Origin: Paracnuella aquatica
GTDB taxonomy: Bacteria > Bacteroidota > Bacteroidia > Chitinophagales > Chitinophagaceae
Length of the DNA: 64,000 nt
NCBI RefSeq assembly: GCF_003332885.2
Contig: NZ_QOWJ01000002.1
Coordinates: 124,001 to 188,000 of the forward strand
Direction: 5' to 3'
This document shows positions 43,605 to 51,949 of this stretch, one piece after another. A model generated the notes under the pieces. The model had not been told where the DNA came from, ran no database searches, and saw only the letters and a list, made by a program, of their open reading frames with translations. Position numbers and translations under genes: made by a program. How positions within the stretch are numbered: position 1 is the stretch's first letter; every line of letters begins with the position of its first letter.

Positions 43605-43901
43605 TTAAGAAATTTCTGTTTGCCACAAGTCTTTCCATTCCGGGTTTTGCTGGGAGATTAAGTGCACTTTATCCATCCGGCTGCTGCCTTTGATTCTTTT
43701 TTCTTCATGTATGGCATCCATCATAGTGGCGTATGCGCAGTAATACACCAGTTTGCTACAATTGTATTTGGCAGTAAAAGAATGAGGATAAATATGATTC
43801 ATGTGTTGTTGCATGCGCTGATACAGGTTGCTGGTAACGCCAGTGTACAAGGTGGTGTGATGTGCATTAGTGAGGATATACACCCAGCCTTGCTTGTTCA
43901 T
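43605..43901 (-). CDS. Small GIY-YIG nuclease-family protein
   Basis: The 98-residue protein starts at ATG 43901 (MNKQGWVYILTN). It carries the GIY-YIG-type pattern: WVYILTN (for GIY), TLYTGVTSNLYQRMQQHMN (YIG with the catalytic arginine) and DAIHEEKRIKG (with the catalytic glutamate). The domain cleaves DNA with one metal ion in UvrC and homing nucleases. The gene is tightly bracketed by two related long inverted repeats (43391-43572 and 43974-44146), which suggests it belongs to that repeat element rather than to a cellular pathway. Confidence 0.9.
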   Translation of the reverse strand: MNKQGWVYILTNAHHTTLYTGVTSNLYQRMQQHMNHIYPHSFTAKYNCSKLVYYCAYATMMDAIHEEKRIKGSSRMDKVHLISQQNPEWKDLWQTEIS

Positions 43902-43973
43902 GGGCTTTAGTTTTGGTGTATAAAAATTAGCAACAGTATTTTTTATTTGCAAGCCTTGCACCACAGTGCTGCC

Positions 43974-44146
43974 GTCATTGCGAGGCGATGGACGCATTTA
44001 TCATTTAAACTCATGTTTGCGCCGAAGCAATCTCAATTCATCTTTGGGTCCTATTGCAAATCATTTTTGATTCTATAGTTAGCAGGAGATTGCTTCGGCG
44101 CAATGAAGGCAACTAGCTGCAGGCGTACGCAGCGCCTCGCAATGAC
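43974..44146. repeat. 173-bp long inverted repeat, right bracket of the GIY-YIG gene
   Basis: Outer arms GTCATTGCGAGGCG (43974-43987 and complement 44133-44146) and inner arms GCGCCGAAGCAATCTC (44019-44034 and complement 44086-44101) are perfect and use the same words, in the same order, as the left bracket. The loop and spacer sequences differ from the other copy. Confidence 0.92.
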
Positions 44147-44166
44147 GAACAGCCGCCAAATAAAAA

Positions 44167-44182
44167 ACCCGCAAGTGCGGGC
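44167..44182 (-). terminator. Terminator of the rhodanese-like gene
   Basis: ACCCGCA and TGCGGGC arms; T-tract TTTTTTATTTGG on the minus strand. Confidence 0.75.
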
Positions 44183-44187
44183 TCTTG

Positions 44188-44616
44188 TTATTTCACGGTT
44201 GGATATCCTTTATCGATCCAGTCCGTTTTTAAATTCTTAGGAATGTTGAGGAGGTAATAGTTGGTAAAGCCACCATCTTTCAAAGCTTGTATGGCGGGCC
44301 GCACATTGGGGCATTGTGCAAACGGACAACATCCGCAATACACCACAATTTTCTCTTCCTTCTTTTTGCCGGAAAGCAGTTTGCCAAATGCTGCAATGTT
44401 TTCTTCATCGCTGCCGGGGCCGATATCCACAGAGTTGGGTATCAGTGCACCGGGACCAACCGAAACAATCAGCGGAAGCTTGCTGTTTTCTTTTAAAACG
44501 GTGGCCAGTGCCGCTGGTTCCATCAATTGTTTTTCGGTCCAATTAATGGGCTTTTGTGCCTGTGTGGACAGTGCAGCAAAAACGGTTGCTATAAAAAGAA
44601 CAGAATTTTTTTTCAT
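44188..44616 (-). CDS. Secreted rhodanese-like domain protein
   Basis: The 142-residue protein has a signal peptide (MKKNSVLFIATVFAALSTQAQ). The fold ends in VVYCGCCPFAQCPNVRPAIQAL, where Cys of the active-site loop matches the rhodanese position. The usual CRxGxR loop is replaced by CGCCPFA, so classical sulfurtransferase activity is doubtful. Sulfur or redox role is inferred. Its own terminator and start are clear. Confidence 0.8.
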   Translation of the reverse strand: MKKNSVLFIATVFAALSTQAQKPINWTEKQLMEPAALATVLKENSKLPLIVSVGPGALIPNSVDIGPGSDEENIAAFGKLLSGKKKEEKIVVYCGCCPFAQCPNVRPAIQALKDGGFTNYYLLNIPKNLKTDWIDKGYPTVK

Positions 44617-44993
44617 AGTACATCAAAGGTAACTGGTTTAAAACAGCATTCTCTGCTGTCTGTTCAATATTCACAAAGGATTGTTGGTTGCTATGGTCCT
44701 TGATTTTTCGTGATGCTGCTGCCGGCAAACATGTGGAGATATTTGTATTTCTTGCAATATTGGTTATTTTGTGGATAACCCGTTTTCCTATGTTTATCAA
44801 TCCACCTCGGAGAACTGCATAGACGCCAATTTTTTCTACACCTTTTATACGAATACAGTGCTCATGCTTTTGCGATAAGCCATTTTAATAAAACGGTTTT
44901 AGACGAGCAGTGCTATTGTATCAGCGTTAGCAAGAAGGGACTTGTTTATGCACCAGCCGATGTATTGTATCAAAATAATTTAAATAGTAGAAT
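44617..44993. other. 376-base non-coding gap with a lone DnaA-box match
   Basis: No gene or inverted repeat seen. TGTGGATAA, a perfect DnaA-box match, is at 44770-44778, 2.5 kb right of the oriC candidate. The end of the gap is AT-rich before the LemA gene. A promoter for lemA is likely but not resolved. Confidence 0.5.
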
Positions 44994-45818
44994 ATGGGAA
45001 CCTTTCTCGTTGTCCTGATTATTTTAATTTTGGTAGTCGTTGCATCTTCTTACAATTCGCTGCAAAGGCTTTCGCAAAATGTAAAGGAAAAAGCCTCTAA
45101 CGTCCAAGTTGCGATTTCCAAAAAACTAACGCTGATCAACCAACTGATTGATATTGTTAAGAACTACCAGGAGGGCGAACAGTTTGTGCATCTGAAAATT
45201 GCACAAGACACCAATACCGCAAACCTGATGACTTCCTATCAGCAGTCGGGTACGGTGCTTTCGACCATTCAGGGGGTTGCTGAGCGGTTTCCGAATTTAA
45301 AGTCTAGCGACCAGTACCACCGTCTTATGGACAACATTACTAACTGCGAAGTAAATATTCAGGATAACCGAGAAAAGTATAATCAAACTGTTAAGGAGTA
45401 TAACTCTAAGCGGTCGGGCATACCCACCGTTTTCGTTGCCCAGTTTATTGGTTTTTCCGAAGCGCCTTACCTGCAGTTTGATATGACTGGCAACGATTCA
45501 ACCTCATTAAAAGAATTTAGAACAGATGACGGTGAACGGCTGCGCCATATGTTGAAAAGTGCGGGAAGTAATATTACAGGCGTTACAAAAAACCTTACTT
45601 CACATGCGGTCAACGCAACAAAACTGATTTCCGATAGGATCGCTGCAAAGCCATCTGATTCGTTCTTTTATTTATCGGATAATGGCATTCCTAAAGGACC
45701 GAAATCATTGGCACAAATTAAAAGCATGATAGATGAAGGCCAGCTGCCTTCCGAAACAAAAATTGCTTTGGCCGGTTCCGACGAATGGCATGATATACAT
45801 GCTTACGAAACGGTTTGA
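44994..45818 (+). CDS. LemA-family membrane protein with C-terminal GYF-like domain
   Basis: The 274-residue protein has an N-terminal membrane segment (TFLVVLIILILVVVASSYN, about residues 3-21) and a LemA helical region (RLSQNVKEKASNVQVAISKKLTLINQLIDIVKNY, then NCEVNIQDNREKYNQTVKEYNSK). Residues about 220-272 (SDSFFYLSDNGIPKGPKSLAQIKSMIDEGQLPSETKIALAGSDEWHDIHAY) resemble GYF_2, a peptide-binding adaptor. The fusion is seen in sequence; its ligand is unknown. Confidence 0.85.
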   Translation: MGTFLVVLIILILVVVASSYNSLQRLSQNVKEKASNVQVAISKKLTLINQLIDIVKNYQEGEQFVHLKIAQDTNTANLMTSYQQSGTVLSTIQGVAERFPNLKSSDQYHRLMDNITNCEVNIQDNREKYNQTVKEYNSKRSGIPTVFVAQFIGFSEAPYLQFDMTGNDSTSLKEFRTDDGERLRHMLKSAGSNITGVTKNLTSHAVNATKLISDRIAAKPSDSFFYLSDNGIPKGPKSLAQIKSMIDEGQLPSETKIALAGSDEWHDIHAYETV

Positions 45819-45858
45819 TAGCGGCTTGCCGCAATAAAAGGATGAAGGCTGTTTACAC

Positions 45859-45898
45859 AAAAAAGCCTGCTTGTAATTTGGTGCAAGCAGGCTTTTTT
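45859..45898. terminator. Bidirectional terminator between LemA and YpdA genes
   Basis: AAAAAAGCCTGCTTG and CAAGCAGGCTTTTTT form a perfect 15-bp stem with a 10-base loop; both strands have T-tracts. Confidence 0.92.
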
Positions 45899-45914
45899 TA
45901 TATATAAAATAGGG

Positions 45915-46895
45915 TTAGTTGTCCGCTGTTTCTTTTGCCAGAATTGCAGCTACAATTTTAGACGCATGCTCCCTCGAGTTTTCTATAAACCAGCTATGCG
46001 TATCCATGCCGCCGCACACCACTCCGGCAAGATAAAGACCCGAAACATTTGTTTCCATCGTATCCCCATTGTAAGCCGGTGCTAATTTTTCGTCATCAGA
46101 AAGCTGCACACCAAAGGATCGCAACAACTTGAAATTAGGTTGATAACCCGTCATGGCCATTACATAATCGTTCGGTATGGTTACTATCCCATCCGCTGTT
46201 TGTATATCCACTTCATCTGCACGAATGGCTGCAAGCTTCGAATTAAAATATGCCTTGATGCTGCCCTCTTTAATGCGGTTTTCAATGTCGGGTTTTACCC
46301 AATATTTTACCCGCCTGCCTATTTCACTTTCACGCACCACCATTGTTACCTGTGCACCTTTACGCCATGTTTCCAAAGCCACATCCACACTCGAATTGTT
46401 GGCACCTACCACCAGCACGTTTTGAAACGCATAAAAATGCGGATCGTAGTAATAGTGGCGCACTTTAGGCAGGTCTTCGCCGGGTATGTTCAATAAATTG
46501 GGGATATCGTAAAAGCCGGTGGCCACAATAATATTTTTCGCTTCGTATGTTGTTTTGCCAGTTGTAACAATAAAACCATTTGCGCCCTTTTGCACACCGG
46601 TTACGGGTTCAAACAAGCGGATGTTGAGATCGTAGTTAATGGTTACGCGGCGGTAGTATTCCAATGCCTCCGAGCGGGTCGGTTTTGGTTGTATAGAAAC
46701 AAATGGAACACCACCAATTTCCAACCGTTCGGAAGTGGAAAAAAAGGTCATGTTCAATGGGTAATTATACAGCGAGTTTACAAGGCAACCTTTTTCCACA
46801 ATCACATAACTAAGGCCTTCCTTTTTTGCCGCAATGCCGCAAGCCAGGCCAATTGGCCCACCACCAATGATCAGTATATCCAATGCGTTGTTCAT
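45915..46895 (-). CDS. ypdA: YpdA-type bacillithiol-disulfide reductase-like flavoprotein
   Basis: The 326-residue protein starts at ATG 46895 (MNNALDILIIGGGPIGLACG). Two dinucleotide-binding motifs are seen (FAD: IIGGGPIGLACG; NADPH: VLVVGANNSSVDVALE), with YPLNMTFFSTSERLEIGG typical of YpdA. Known members reduce oxidised bacillithiol. Whether this organism makes bacillithiol is not shown by this window. A longer TTG start at 46919 is not favoured. Confidence 0.88.
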   Translation of the reverse strand: MNNALDILIIGGGPIGLACGIAAKKEGLSYVIVEKGCLVNSLYNYPLNMTFFSTSERLEIGGVPFVSIQPKPTRSEALEYYRRVTINYDLNIRLFEPVTGVQKGANGFIVTTGKTTYEAKNIIVATGFYDIPNLLNIPGEDLPKVRHYYYDPHFYAFQNVLVVGANNSSVDVALETWRKGAQVTMVVRESEIGRRVKYWVKPDIENRIKEGSIKAYFNSKLAAIRADEVDIQTADGIVTIPNDYVMAMTGYQPNFKLLRSFGVQLSDDEKLAPAYNGDTMETNVSGLYLAGVVCGGMDTHSWFIENSREHASKIVAAILAKETADN

Positions 46896-46918
46896 GTTAC
46901 TGCTTTTGTGAATGTTCA

Positions 46919-46980
46919 AGGTTTAAAGTTTAAGGTTAGTGTAATGGTGAATCCAACTTTAAACATTAGACTTTAAACCT
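46919..46980. repeat. Inverted repeat, GTTTAAAGTTTAAGG word
   Basis: GGTTTAAAGTTTAAGGTTA and its degenerate complement (TAAACATTAGACTTTAAACC) lie in the gap between ypdA and the GT39 gene, next to the GT39 stop at 46984. Confidence 0.75.
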
Positions 46981-46983
46981 ACA

Positions 46984-48639
46984 TCAATCCTGTTTTGTTC
47001 CTACTATTTCTACAAGTGCCAGTTCTGTCAAGGCTTTGCGGCGTGTGGCCGGATTGATGAATGTGCCGGTCAGTTGTGTTACGCTGTAATCTCTGTGCCG
47101 CATGATGTTGCCCAGGCGGTATTTGCTGCGCAGTGCTGCAATGCCGGTACTGTCGGCCAGCACCCATGCAGGTTTGCCGCTTTCCACCCATCCTTGGGGC
47201 AATGGTTTGGCCAATGTTTGTGTATAAAAATCAAAAGAAAATGCACGGATGCCGGGTTGTTGAAACAGGTTTTCCCGATAAACACCGGTTGCTTTTTTTG
47301 CCAACTCGTTGCCGCCCTGGTAGGTTAACAACTGCGGGTAAAAATTGCCATTGAGCAGGCTCCAAACCAGCACCGATGTAACCGCCGAACCGGTGATGAT
47401 GCGCTGCCAGCGGCCGGGTTCATTTTTCAAAATCCAGTAACTCAAACTTACCAGCAATAAAAACCCTGCGATTACCCAAATGTTGTACACCGGGAATGCC
47501 CAGATGTTGATCAAACCCACTGCCAGCAATAAGATCACGCAGATCACTGATTGCAAAATGGCGTAGGGTTTGGGCCTGCGGTCTTCCCGCTTCCATTGTT
47601 GTATAAAGCCCGCCAGCAATACCGCAGCGGCAGGAAAAGTGATGTTGAGATAATGCGGCAGTTTGAACCCGGAAAACGTTAGGATCAATGAAATGGGAAC
47701 AATGGTGCCCAGTGTAAACCACTCCCATCGGCGGGCGGTAATAGAGCGGAAGCGGTGCGCCATGGCCACAAATGCCCAAACGCTCCACGGTGCAAAAGCC
47801 CACAGAAAAGAGTGGATAAAAAAGAAGTAATCATTCTTTGCATCGGAGCCGAAAGAGTCGCCCTGGAAGCGTTCGGTGTTTTGCTGCCACAGGATAAATT
47901 TTACACCCGAAATGTTGTTGCGGCCCCGTACAACAGTTTCCGGGTGCATGTCGTATTGCAGGTAATAAGCATATACAACAGGCGAAATAAATAAGGCAAA
48001 TGCAGCAAGGATCAGCAACAGTTGCGGATGATAAAAGCTGCGCCAATTTTTGGTGTTGAGGATGTAAAAAAATGCGCCTGCTGCAGGTGTTACTACAGCA
48101 ATATGGCCTTTGGTGCAAAAGCCCAAAGCCAGTCCCAGTGCGGCACCTATGGCAAACTTCGCTTTTTTGTGTTTGATCCACTCCACCAATTGCCACGATG
48201 ATAGCGCCACACATGCAGTAAGGATTGCATCCATGCGCACATCCATATTGGCCAGCATATAGGCCAGCGCTGATGCTACAATCAATGCAGCGAGTTTGCC
48301 CGCTTCGTTGTTATACAAAGCTTTGCCTAACCGGTAAGTGGCATAGGTGCCCATGATGGTGAATAAAAACGAAGGCAACTTGTAAGCAAACGTTGTGACG
48401 CCAAATATTTTATAGCTCAGGGCTGCCAGCCAAAAGTGCAGGTGCGGCTTATCGAGGTAGGGCACGCCGGCGTCAATGAGGCTTACATAATCGCCGGTGA
48501 GGTGCATGTGCAGCGCAATAACGGCGTGGTGCGCCGAGTCGTTGTCCATAAGCGGCACAAACAAGCCAATGATATATACAATGCCCAGCAGGGGAAACAA
48601 AACACGGTAACTGGTCTGCGACAGGAGCGGAGTGGTCAA
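46984..48639 (-). CDS. GT39-type lipid-linked sugar glycosyltransferase (second copy type)
   Basis: The 551-residue membrane protein has about 12 hydrophobic segments. The first outside loop carries DNDSAHHAVIALHMH and YLDKPHLHFW, the acidic pattern of PMT/ArnT-like enzymes. It shares only fold level features with the GT39 at 8248. Probably adds sugar to a surface glycan or glycoprotein; substrate unknown. It ends next to a repeat. Confidence 0.85.
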   Translation of the reverse strand: MTTPLLSQTSYRVLFPLLGIVYIIGLFVPLMDNDSAHHAVIALHMHLTGDYVSLIDAGVPYLDKPHLHFWLAALSYKIFGVTTFAYKLPSFLFTIMGTYATYRLGKALYNNEAGKLAALIVASALAYMLANMDVRMDAILTACVALSSWQLVEWIKHKKAKFAIGAALGLALGFCTKGHIAVVTPAAGAFFYILNTKNWRSFYHPQLLLILAAFALFISPVVYAYYLQYDMHPETVVRGRNNISGVKFILWQQNTERFQGDSFGSDAKNDYFFFIHSFLWAFAPWSVWAFVAMAHRFRSITARRWEWFTLGTIVPISLILTFSGFKLPHYLNITFPAAAVLLAGFIQQWKREDRRPKPYAILQSVICVILLLAVGLINIWAFPVYNIWVIAGFLLLVSLSYWILKNEPGRWQRIITGSAVTSVLVWSLLNGNFYPQLLTYQGGNELAKKATGVYRENLFQQPGIRAFSFDFYTQTLAKPLPQGWVESGKPAWVLADSTGIAALRSKYRLGNIMRHRDYSVTQLTGTFINPATRRKALTELALVEIVGTKQD

Positions 48640-49232
48640 TGCACAATGATTTGTGCAAAGGTAGGAACCAGTGATTTGTATGATTTAGAATGATTAAGAG
48701 CAGTGGAATGTCAAACAGATGAACAAGGAACAGATGAATGTAGAAGGCCGGGTGAGAAGGTTGAATTATGAATTGTGAGTTATGAATTGGGCATGCATCC
48801 CAATAATTAATAGTTGGGCATAGCCCAAACCTTTTGGTAACACAGGACAAACGCAAATCAATTTTATGCTGTTGATCGTAGAACAACCCTATGGATTGAA
48901 ATGGATGCCCCAAAATTGTAACCAGGTTCTCAGGGTTGGGCTATGCCCAACAGGATGCTTAAAACTGGTTATTTGCTACCAACGGGTATCGGCTACGCCC
49001 AAAATTTATAGAGCTTATTGACCCTGCTTTTATTCAAATCGACAATCGCTTTGCCTTCCGGTTACATTCCCTTCTCCTCATCAAATCAATAATCAATCAT
49101 CCAATAATAAATAATCATTCAAATATTGATCATTGGCTGTTTCCTTCTGCGGTTCAATATTCCTTGTTCCTTGTTCGATATTCTCCCACCCACTTCTTCT
49201 GTTCGAAATTCCTTGTTCGTCTGTTCGTTATT
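48640..49232. repeat. 593-base gene-free repeat cluster
   Basis: From left to right: an AACCAGTGATTTGT arm at 48666-48698, a GAACAAGGAACAGATGAATG arm at about 48718-48745, and GAATTATGAATTGTGAGTTA words. Three palindromes follow: 48787-48803, TTGGGCATAGCCCAA (48814-48828) and TTGGGCTATGCCCAA (48936-48950). An array of CCTTGTTC words (49101-49230) then runs into the end of the aminotransferase gene. No coding evidence on either strand. Confidence 0.8.
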
Positions 49233-50384
49233 CTACAACCCCACCAATCGTTCCACTGCTTGTTCCAACGTGCTGTCTTTTTTTACAAAACAAAAACGAA
49301 CGACATTGTTGTTCACATCATCCTGGTAAAAAGCGGAAAGCGGAATCACAGCCACACCGTGTTCCCGCACCAGGCGCTGTGCAAACTGTGCTTCGCCTTC
49401 GTCGGAGATATTTTTGTACGAATAACATTGAAAAAAACTGCCCTTGCTCGACATGGGCTCGAAGCGGGTTTGCTGCATCAGACCTTGTAAAAAATCGCGT
49501 TTCTGTTGCATGAACGAGCCCAGTTGCAGGTATGCATCTCGGTCTTTTAAATACTCGGCCAGGGCCACCTGTTTGGGCATATCACAGCTAAAGCAGTTGA
49601 ACTGGTGTACTTTTCTAAATGCTTTCATCAGGGCAGGCGGTGCAATGCTGTAACCAATCTTCCAGCCCGTGCAGTGGTAATTTTTACCAAACGAAAAAGA
49701 AACAAAACTGCGCTTCCGCAAGGCCGGATACCGTAGAATGCTTTCGTGTTGTAAGCCGTCCATCACCGTGTGTTCATACACTTCGTCGGAAATAATAATG
49801 ATGTCGGTATCCTGCACCAGGCTTTGCAACTGCTGCATATCGTTTGCCGAAAGAATAGAACCCGTGGGGTTGTGCGGCGAGTTGATGATGATGGCCCTGG
49901 TGCGCTGGTTGATGTTTTCTTTTACCCGTTGCCAGGGCACACTATAGGTTGGAAACACCAGCGGAATCCGCACTGCTGTTGCACCCAGCATTTCAATAGT
50001 AGGAATATAGCAGTCGTACGCCGGTTCAAATACAATCACTTCATCGCCGGGATGCAGCACTGTGGCCATGGCGGTAAACAGGCCATAAGTGCCGCCAGCA
50101 GTAACGGTGATCTCGGTATCAGGGTTTACTTCCTGGTTGTATAGAAAAGATATTTTCTCGGCAATGGCTTCACGCAGCAGCATGTAGCCGTTCATGTGTG
50201 CATACTGGTTGTGGCCGTTGCGCATGGCCTGGCTTACCAGCGAGATAAGCTTTTCGCTCATGTCAAAATCCGGAAAGCCCTGGCCCAGGTTAATGGCTTT
50301 GAGCTCGGCGGCCAGCACACTCATGACGGTAAAAATGGTGGTGCCCACATTGGGCAGTTTGTCGGTAATCTGCAATTGGTGCAT
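49233..50384 (-). CDS. PLP-dependent aminotransferase (methionine aminotransferase-like)
   Basis: The 383-residue fold-type I enzyme has the INLGQGFPDFDMSE start, NSPHNPTGS, SDEVYEHTV and the PLP-lysine motif SFSFGKNYHCTGWKIGY. These fit methionine or kynurenine-oxoglutarate aminotransferases (YbdL-like), as used in methionine salvage. No other salvage gene is adjacent. The TAG stop is the boundary of a repeat arm. Confidence 0.88.
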   Translation of the reverse strand: MHQLQITDKLPNVGTTIFTVMSVLAAELKAINLGQGFPDFDMSEKLISLVSQAMRNGHNQYAHMNGYMLLREAIAEKISFLYNQEVNPDTEITVTAGGTYGLFTAMATVLHPGDEVIVFEPAYDCYIPTIEMLGATAVRIPLVFPTYSVPWQRVKENINQRTRAIIINSPHNPTGSILSANDMQQLQSLVQDTDIIIISDEVYEHTVMDGLQHESILRYPALRKRSFVSFSFGKNYHCTGWKIGYSIAPPALMKAFRKVHQFNCFSCDMPKQVALAEYLKDRDAYLQLGSFMQQKRDFLQGLMQQTRFEPMSSKGSFFQCYSYKNISDEGEAQFAQRLVREHGVAVIPLSAFYQDDVNNNVVRFCFVKKDSTLEQAVERLVGL

Positions 50385-50406
50385 GTGGTGAATAGCTGAT
50401 AAAGAA

Positions 50407-50430
50407 ATAGCCCGCTGTAAAACGGGCTAT
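50407..50430 (-). terminator. Terminator of the RidA gene
   Basis: ATAGCCCG and CGGGCTAT arms with an 8-base loop, then TTTCTTT on the minus strand. Confidence 0.8.
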
Positions 50431-50449
50431 GAAAATTAGGCTAATAAAT

Positions 50450-50839
50450 TTATTCGGCGATGATTGCGGTGGCTTCTATTTCTACCAGGTATCCGGGTCC
50501 GATCAATGCACTTACCTCCACCATGGTGTTGCAGGGTTTTATTTCCTTAAAAAATTCGCTGTGTGCACGGCCATATTCCTGCCAGCGGCTGATGTCGGTT
50601 ACAAACATCCGTACCCGCACCACATCCTTCATGTCGGCGCCAGCACGCTGCAACACTTCGGCTATTTTCTGGTAAATAAATTTTGTTTGTGCATACGCAT
50701 CATCATGCCCCACCACGGCACCATCAGGCCCCGAGGCCACAGTGCCGGTAACTTCTACAATGTTGCCCACTTTTACGGCGCGGCTATAGCCTACAATGTC
50801 TTCCCACTTGGAACCCGATGCGTAATTGGTGCGCTGCAT
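50450..50839 (-). CDS. RidA/YjgF-family enamine/imine deaminase
   Basis: The 129-residue protein has the YjgF fold with VEVTGTVASGPDG, VVRVRMFVTDISRW and LVEIEATAII; the family arginine is at R in VRVRMFV. It removes reactive enamines and imines formed by PLP enzymes, which suits its place next to the aminotransferase, same strand, 65 bases apart. It has its own terminator. Confidence 0.9.
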   Translation of the reverse strand: MQRTNYASGSKWEDIVGYSRAVKVGNIVEVTGTVASGPDGAVVGHDDAYAQTKFIYQKIAEVLQRAGADMKDVVRVRMFVTDISRWQEYGRAHSEFFKEIKPCNTMVEVSALIGPGYLVEIEATAIIAE

Positions 50840-50859
50840 GTTTTTGTTTTAAATGAAAA

Positions 50860-50884
50860 ATGCCACCTCTTTTGGAGATGGCAT
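50860..50884 (-). terminator. Terminator of the 3'-5' exonuclease gene
   Basis: ATGCCACCTC and GAGATGGCAT arms (9 of 10 paired) followed by a T-rich stretch on the minus strand. Confidence 0.8.
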
Positions 50885-50888
50885 CCCT

Positions 50889-51626
50889 TTATGAAATAAT
50901 GTCCATTTGCTGCACGTACTTGATCGTTACGTTTTCGGGTTTGATCAGGGGCTGGCAGTGCATGCGTAGCAGTATCTGTGTGAGTGTTACCACGTCTTTC
51001 TGGCAATAAGTGGCAATGCGCTCCAGGTTTTTTTCTTTGTAATAAACCGAGTACACCTGGCTGCCATCGATGTCGTCTTTTGGCGATGGAATGCCCAATG
51101 CCTGCGCCAGCAATTTCAGTGATGTATAACTTTTATAATCGCCAAATTTCCACATCTCCAAAGTATCGAGGTGGCGCACTTCCCAGGGTTTGCGGCCTGC
51201 AATTTTGAGGGCTTCTGGTATTTCAATGCCGTTGATGATCATGCGGCGGCACAAGTAAGGGTAATCAAATTCTTTCCCGTTGTGGGCACACAAAAACTTT
51301 TCGGAACTGCCCGACCATTTTTGCAGCATGGCCGCAAATTGGGTGAGCAACTTGTGTTCATCGTCATCAAAAAAAGATTTGATGATTAGTTTTTTGTCTT
51401 CGCCCTGGCCTTGTATGCAACCGCACGAAATGCAGATGATTTTGCCAAACTCCGCGTATATGCCGGCACGGTCGTATATGCTTTCCGGTGTGTCCTGCTC
51501 TGGGTTGCGGATCAGGCTGCGGGCTTTATGGTCCCACAGTTCGCGCCACGATTCGGACAGTTGTTCATAGTTCTCCGACTGCGCCACGGTTTCTATATCG
51601 AGGAAAAGTATGTTGTTGAAATTCAT
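50889..51626 (-). CDS. Predicted 3'-5' exonuclease (PolB-like, PF10108 type)
   Basis: The 245-residue protein starts MNFNNILFLDIETVAQ with the DxE exonuclease I motif. FLCAHNGKEFDYPYLCRRMI is motif II, and ATYCQKDVVTLTQILLRMH carries the motif III aspartate. It is a DEDD-type RNase H-fold nuclease without a polymerase domain. Substrate (DNA or RNA) is not shown. Length is typical. Confidence 0.87.
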   Translation of the reverse strand: MNFNNILFLDIETVAQSENYEQLSESWRELWDHKARSLIRNPEQDTPESIYDRAGIYAEFGKIICISCGCIQGQGEDKKLIIKSFFDDDEHKLLTQFAAMLQKWSGSSEKFLCAHNGKEFDYPYLCRRMIINGIEIPEALKIAGRKPWEVRHLDTLEMWKFGDYKSYTSLKLLAQALGIPSPKDDIDGSQVYSVYYKEKNLERIATYCQKDVVTLTQILLRMHCQPLIKPENVTIKYVQQMDIIS

Positions 51627-51734
51627 GACTGGTAATTATTCCAAAGTTCACTTACAGTTGCCACAATTCAAATTACTGGTTGGCGATGTGGAAAACAAAT
51701 TTGGTTTTTGGGAGGTTGATTAACAGCGGCGTGC

Positions 51735-51864
51735 TTGTCATCCTGAGCGCAGCGAAGGATCTAAGCTTACATTCAGTTTGATCTTGAAAATTGTAGGTAG
51801 CCTGCCCGTATGCATTTTGTTTTTAGTGCAACACTCAGATCCTTCGCTGCGCTCAGGATGACAA
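51735..51864. repeat. Inverted repeat with perfect 28-bp arms, GTCATCCTGAGCGCAGCG type
   Basis: Arms at 51735-51762 and 51837-51864 are exact reverse complements; each contains GTCATCCTGAGCGCAGCG. Loop of 74 bases. A short palindrome of the same words is at 39472-39500. Confidence 0.9.
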
Positions 51865-51890
51865 AGAGGAAGTGTACAACTAAAAAAGAA

Positions 51891-51916
51891 AAAGCACCAG
51901 AAGCTGGTGCCTTTCT
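51891..51916 (-). terminator. Terminator of the mannose-1-phosphate guanylyltransferase gene
   Basis: GCACCAG and CTGGTGC arms around AAG; T-rich on the minus strand (TTTTTCTTTTTT). Confidence 0.8.
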
Positions 51917-51949
51917 TTTAACATTCAAGCGCATTTGTGGATAGCTTTT

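Larger units (their letters stand above)
51627..51949. other. Gene-free gap holding a perfect inverted repeat
   Basis: Contains a repeat at 51735-51864 and the terminator of the GDP-mannose gene at 51891-51916. No gene or promoter recognised. Confidence 0.7.

Noticed and set aside
1890-49235. CRISPR array
   Set aside because: The word repeats are degenerate, inverted, of unequal spacing and without spacers or cas genes.
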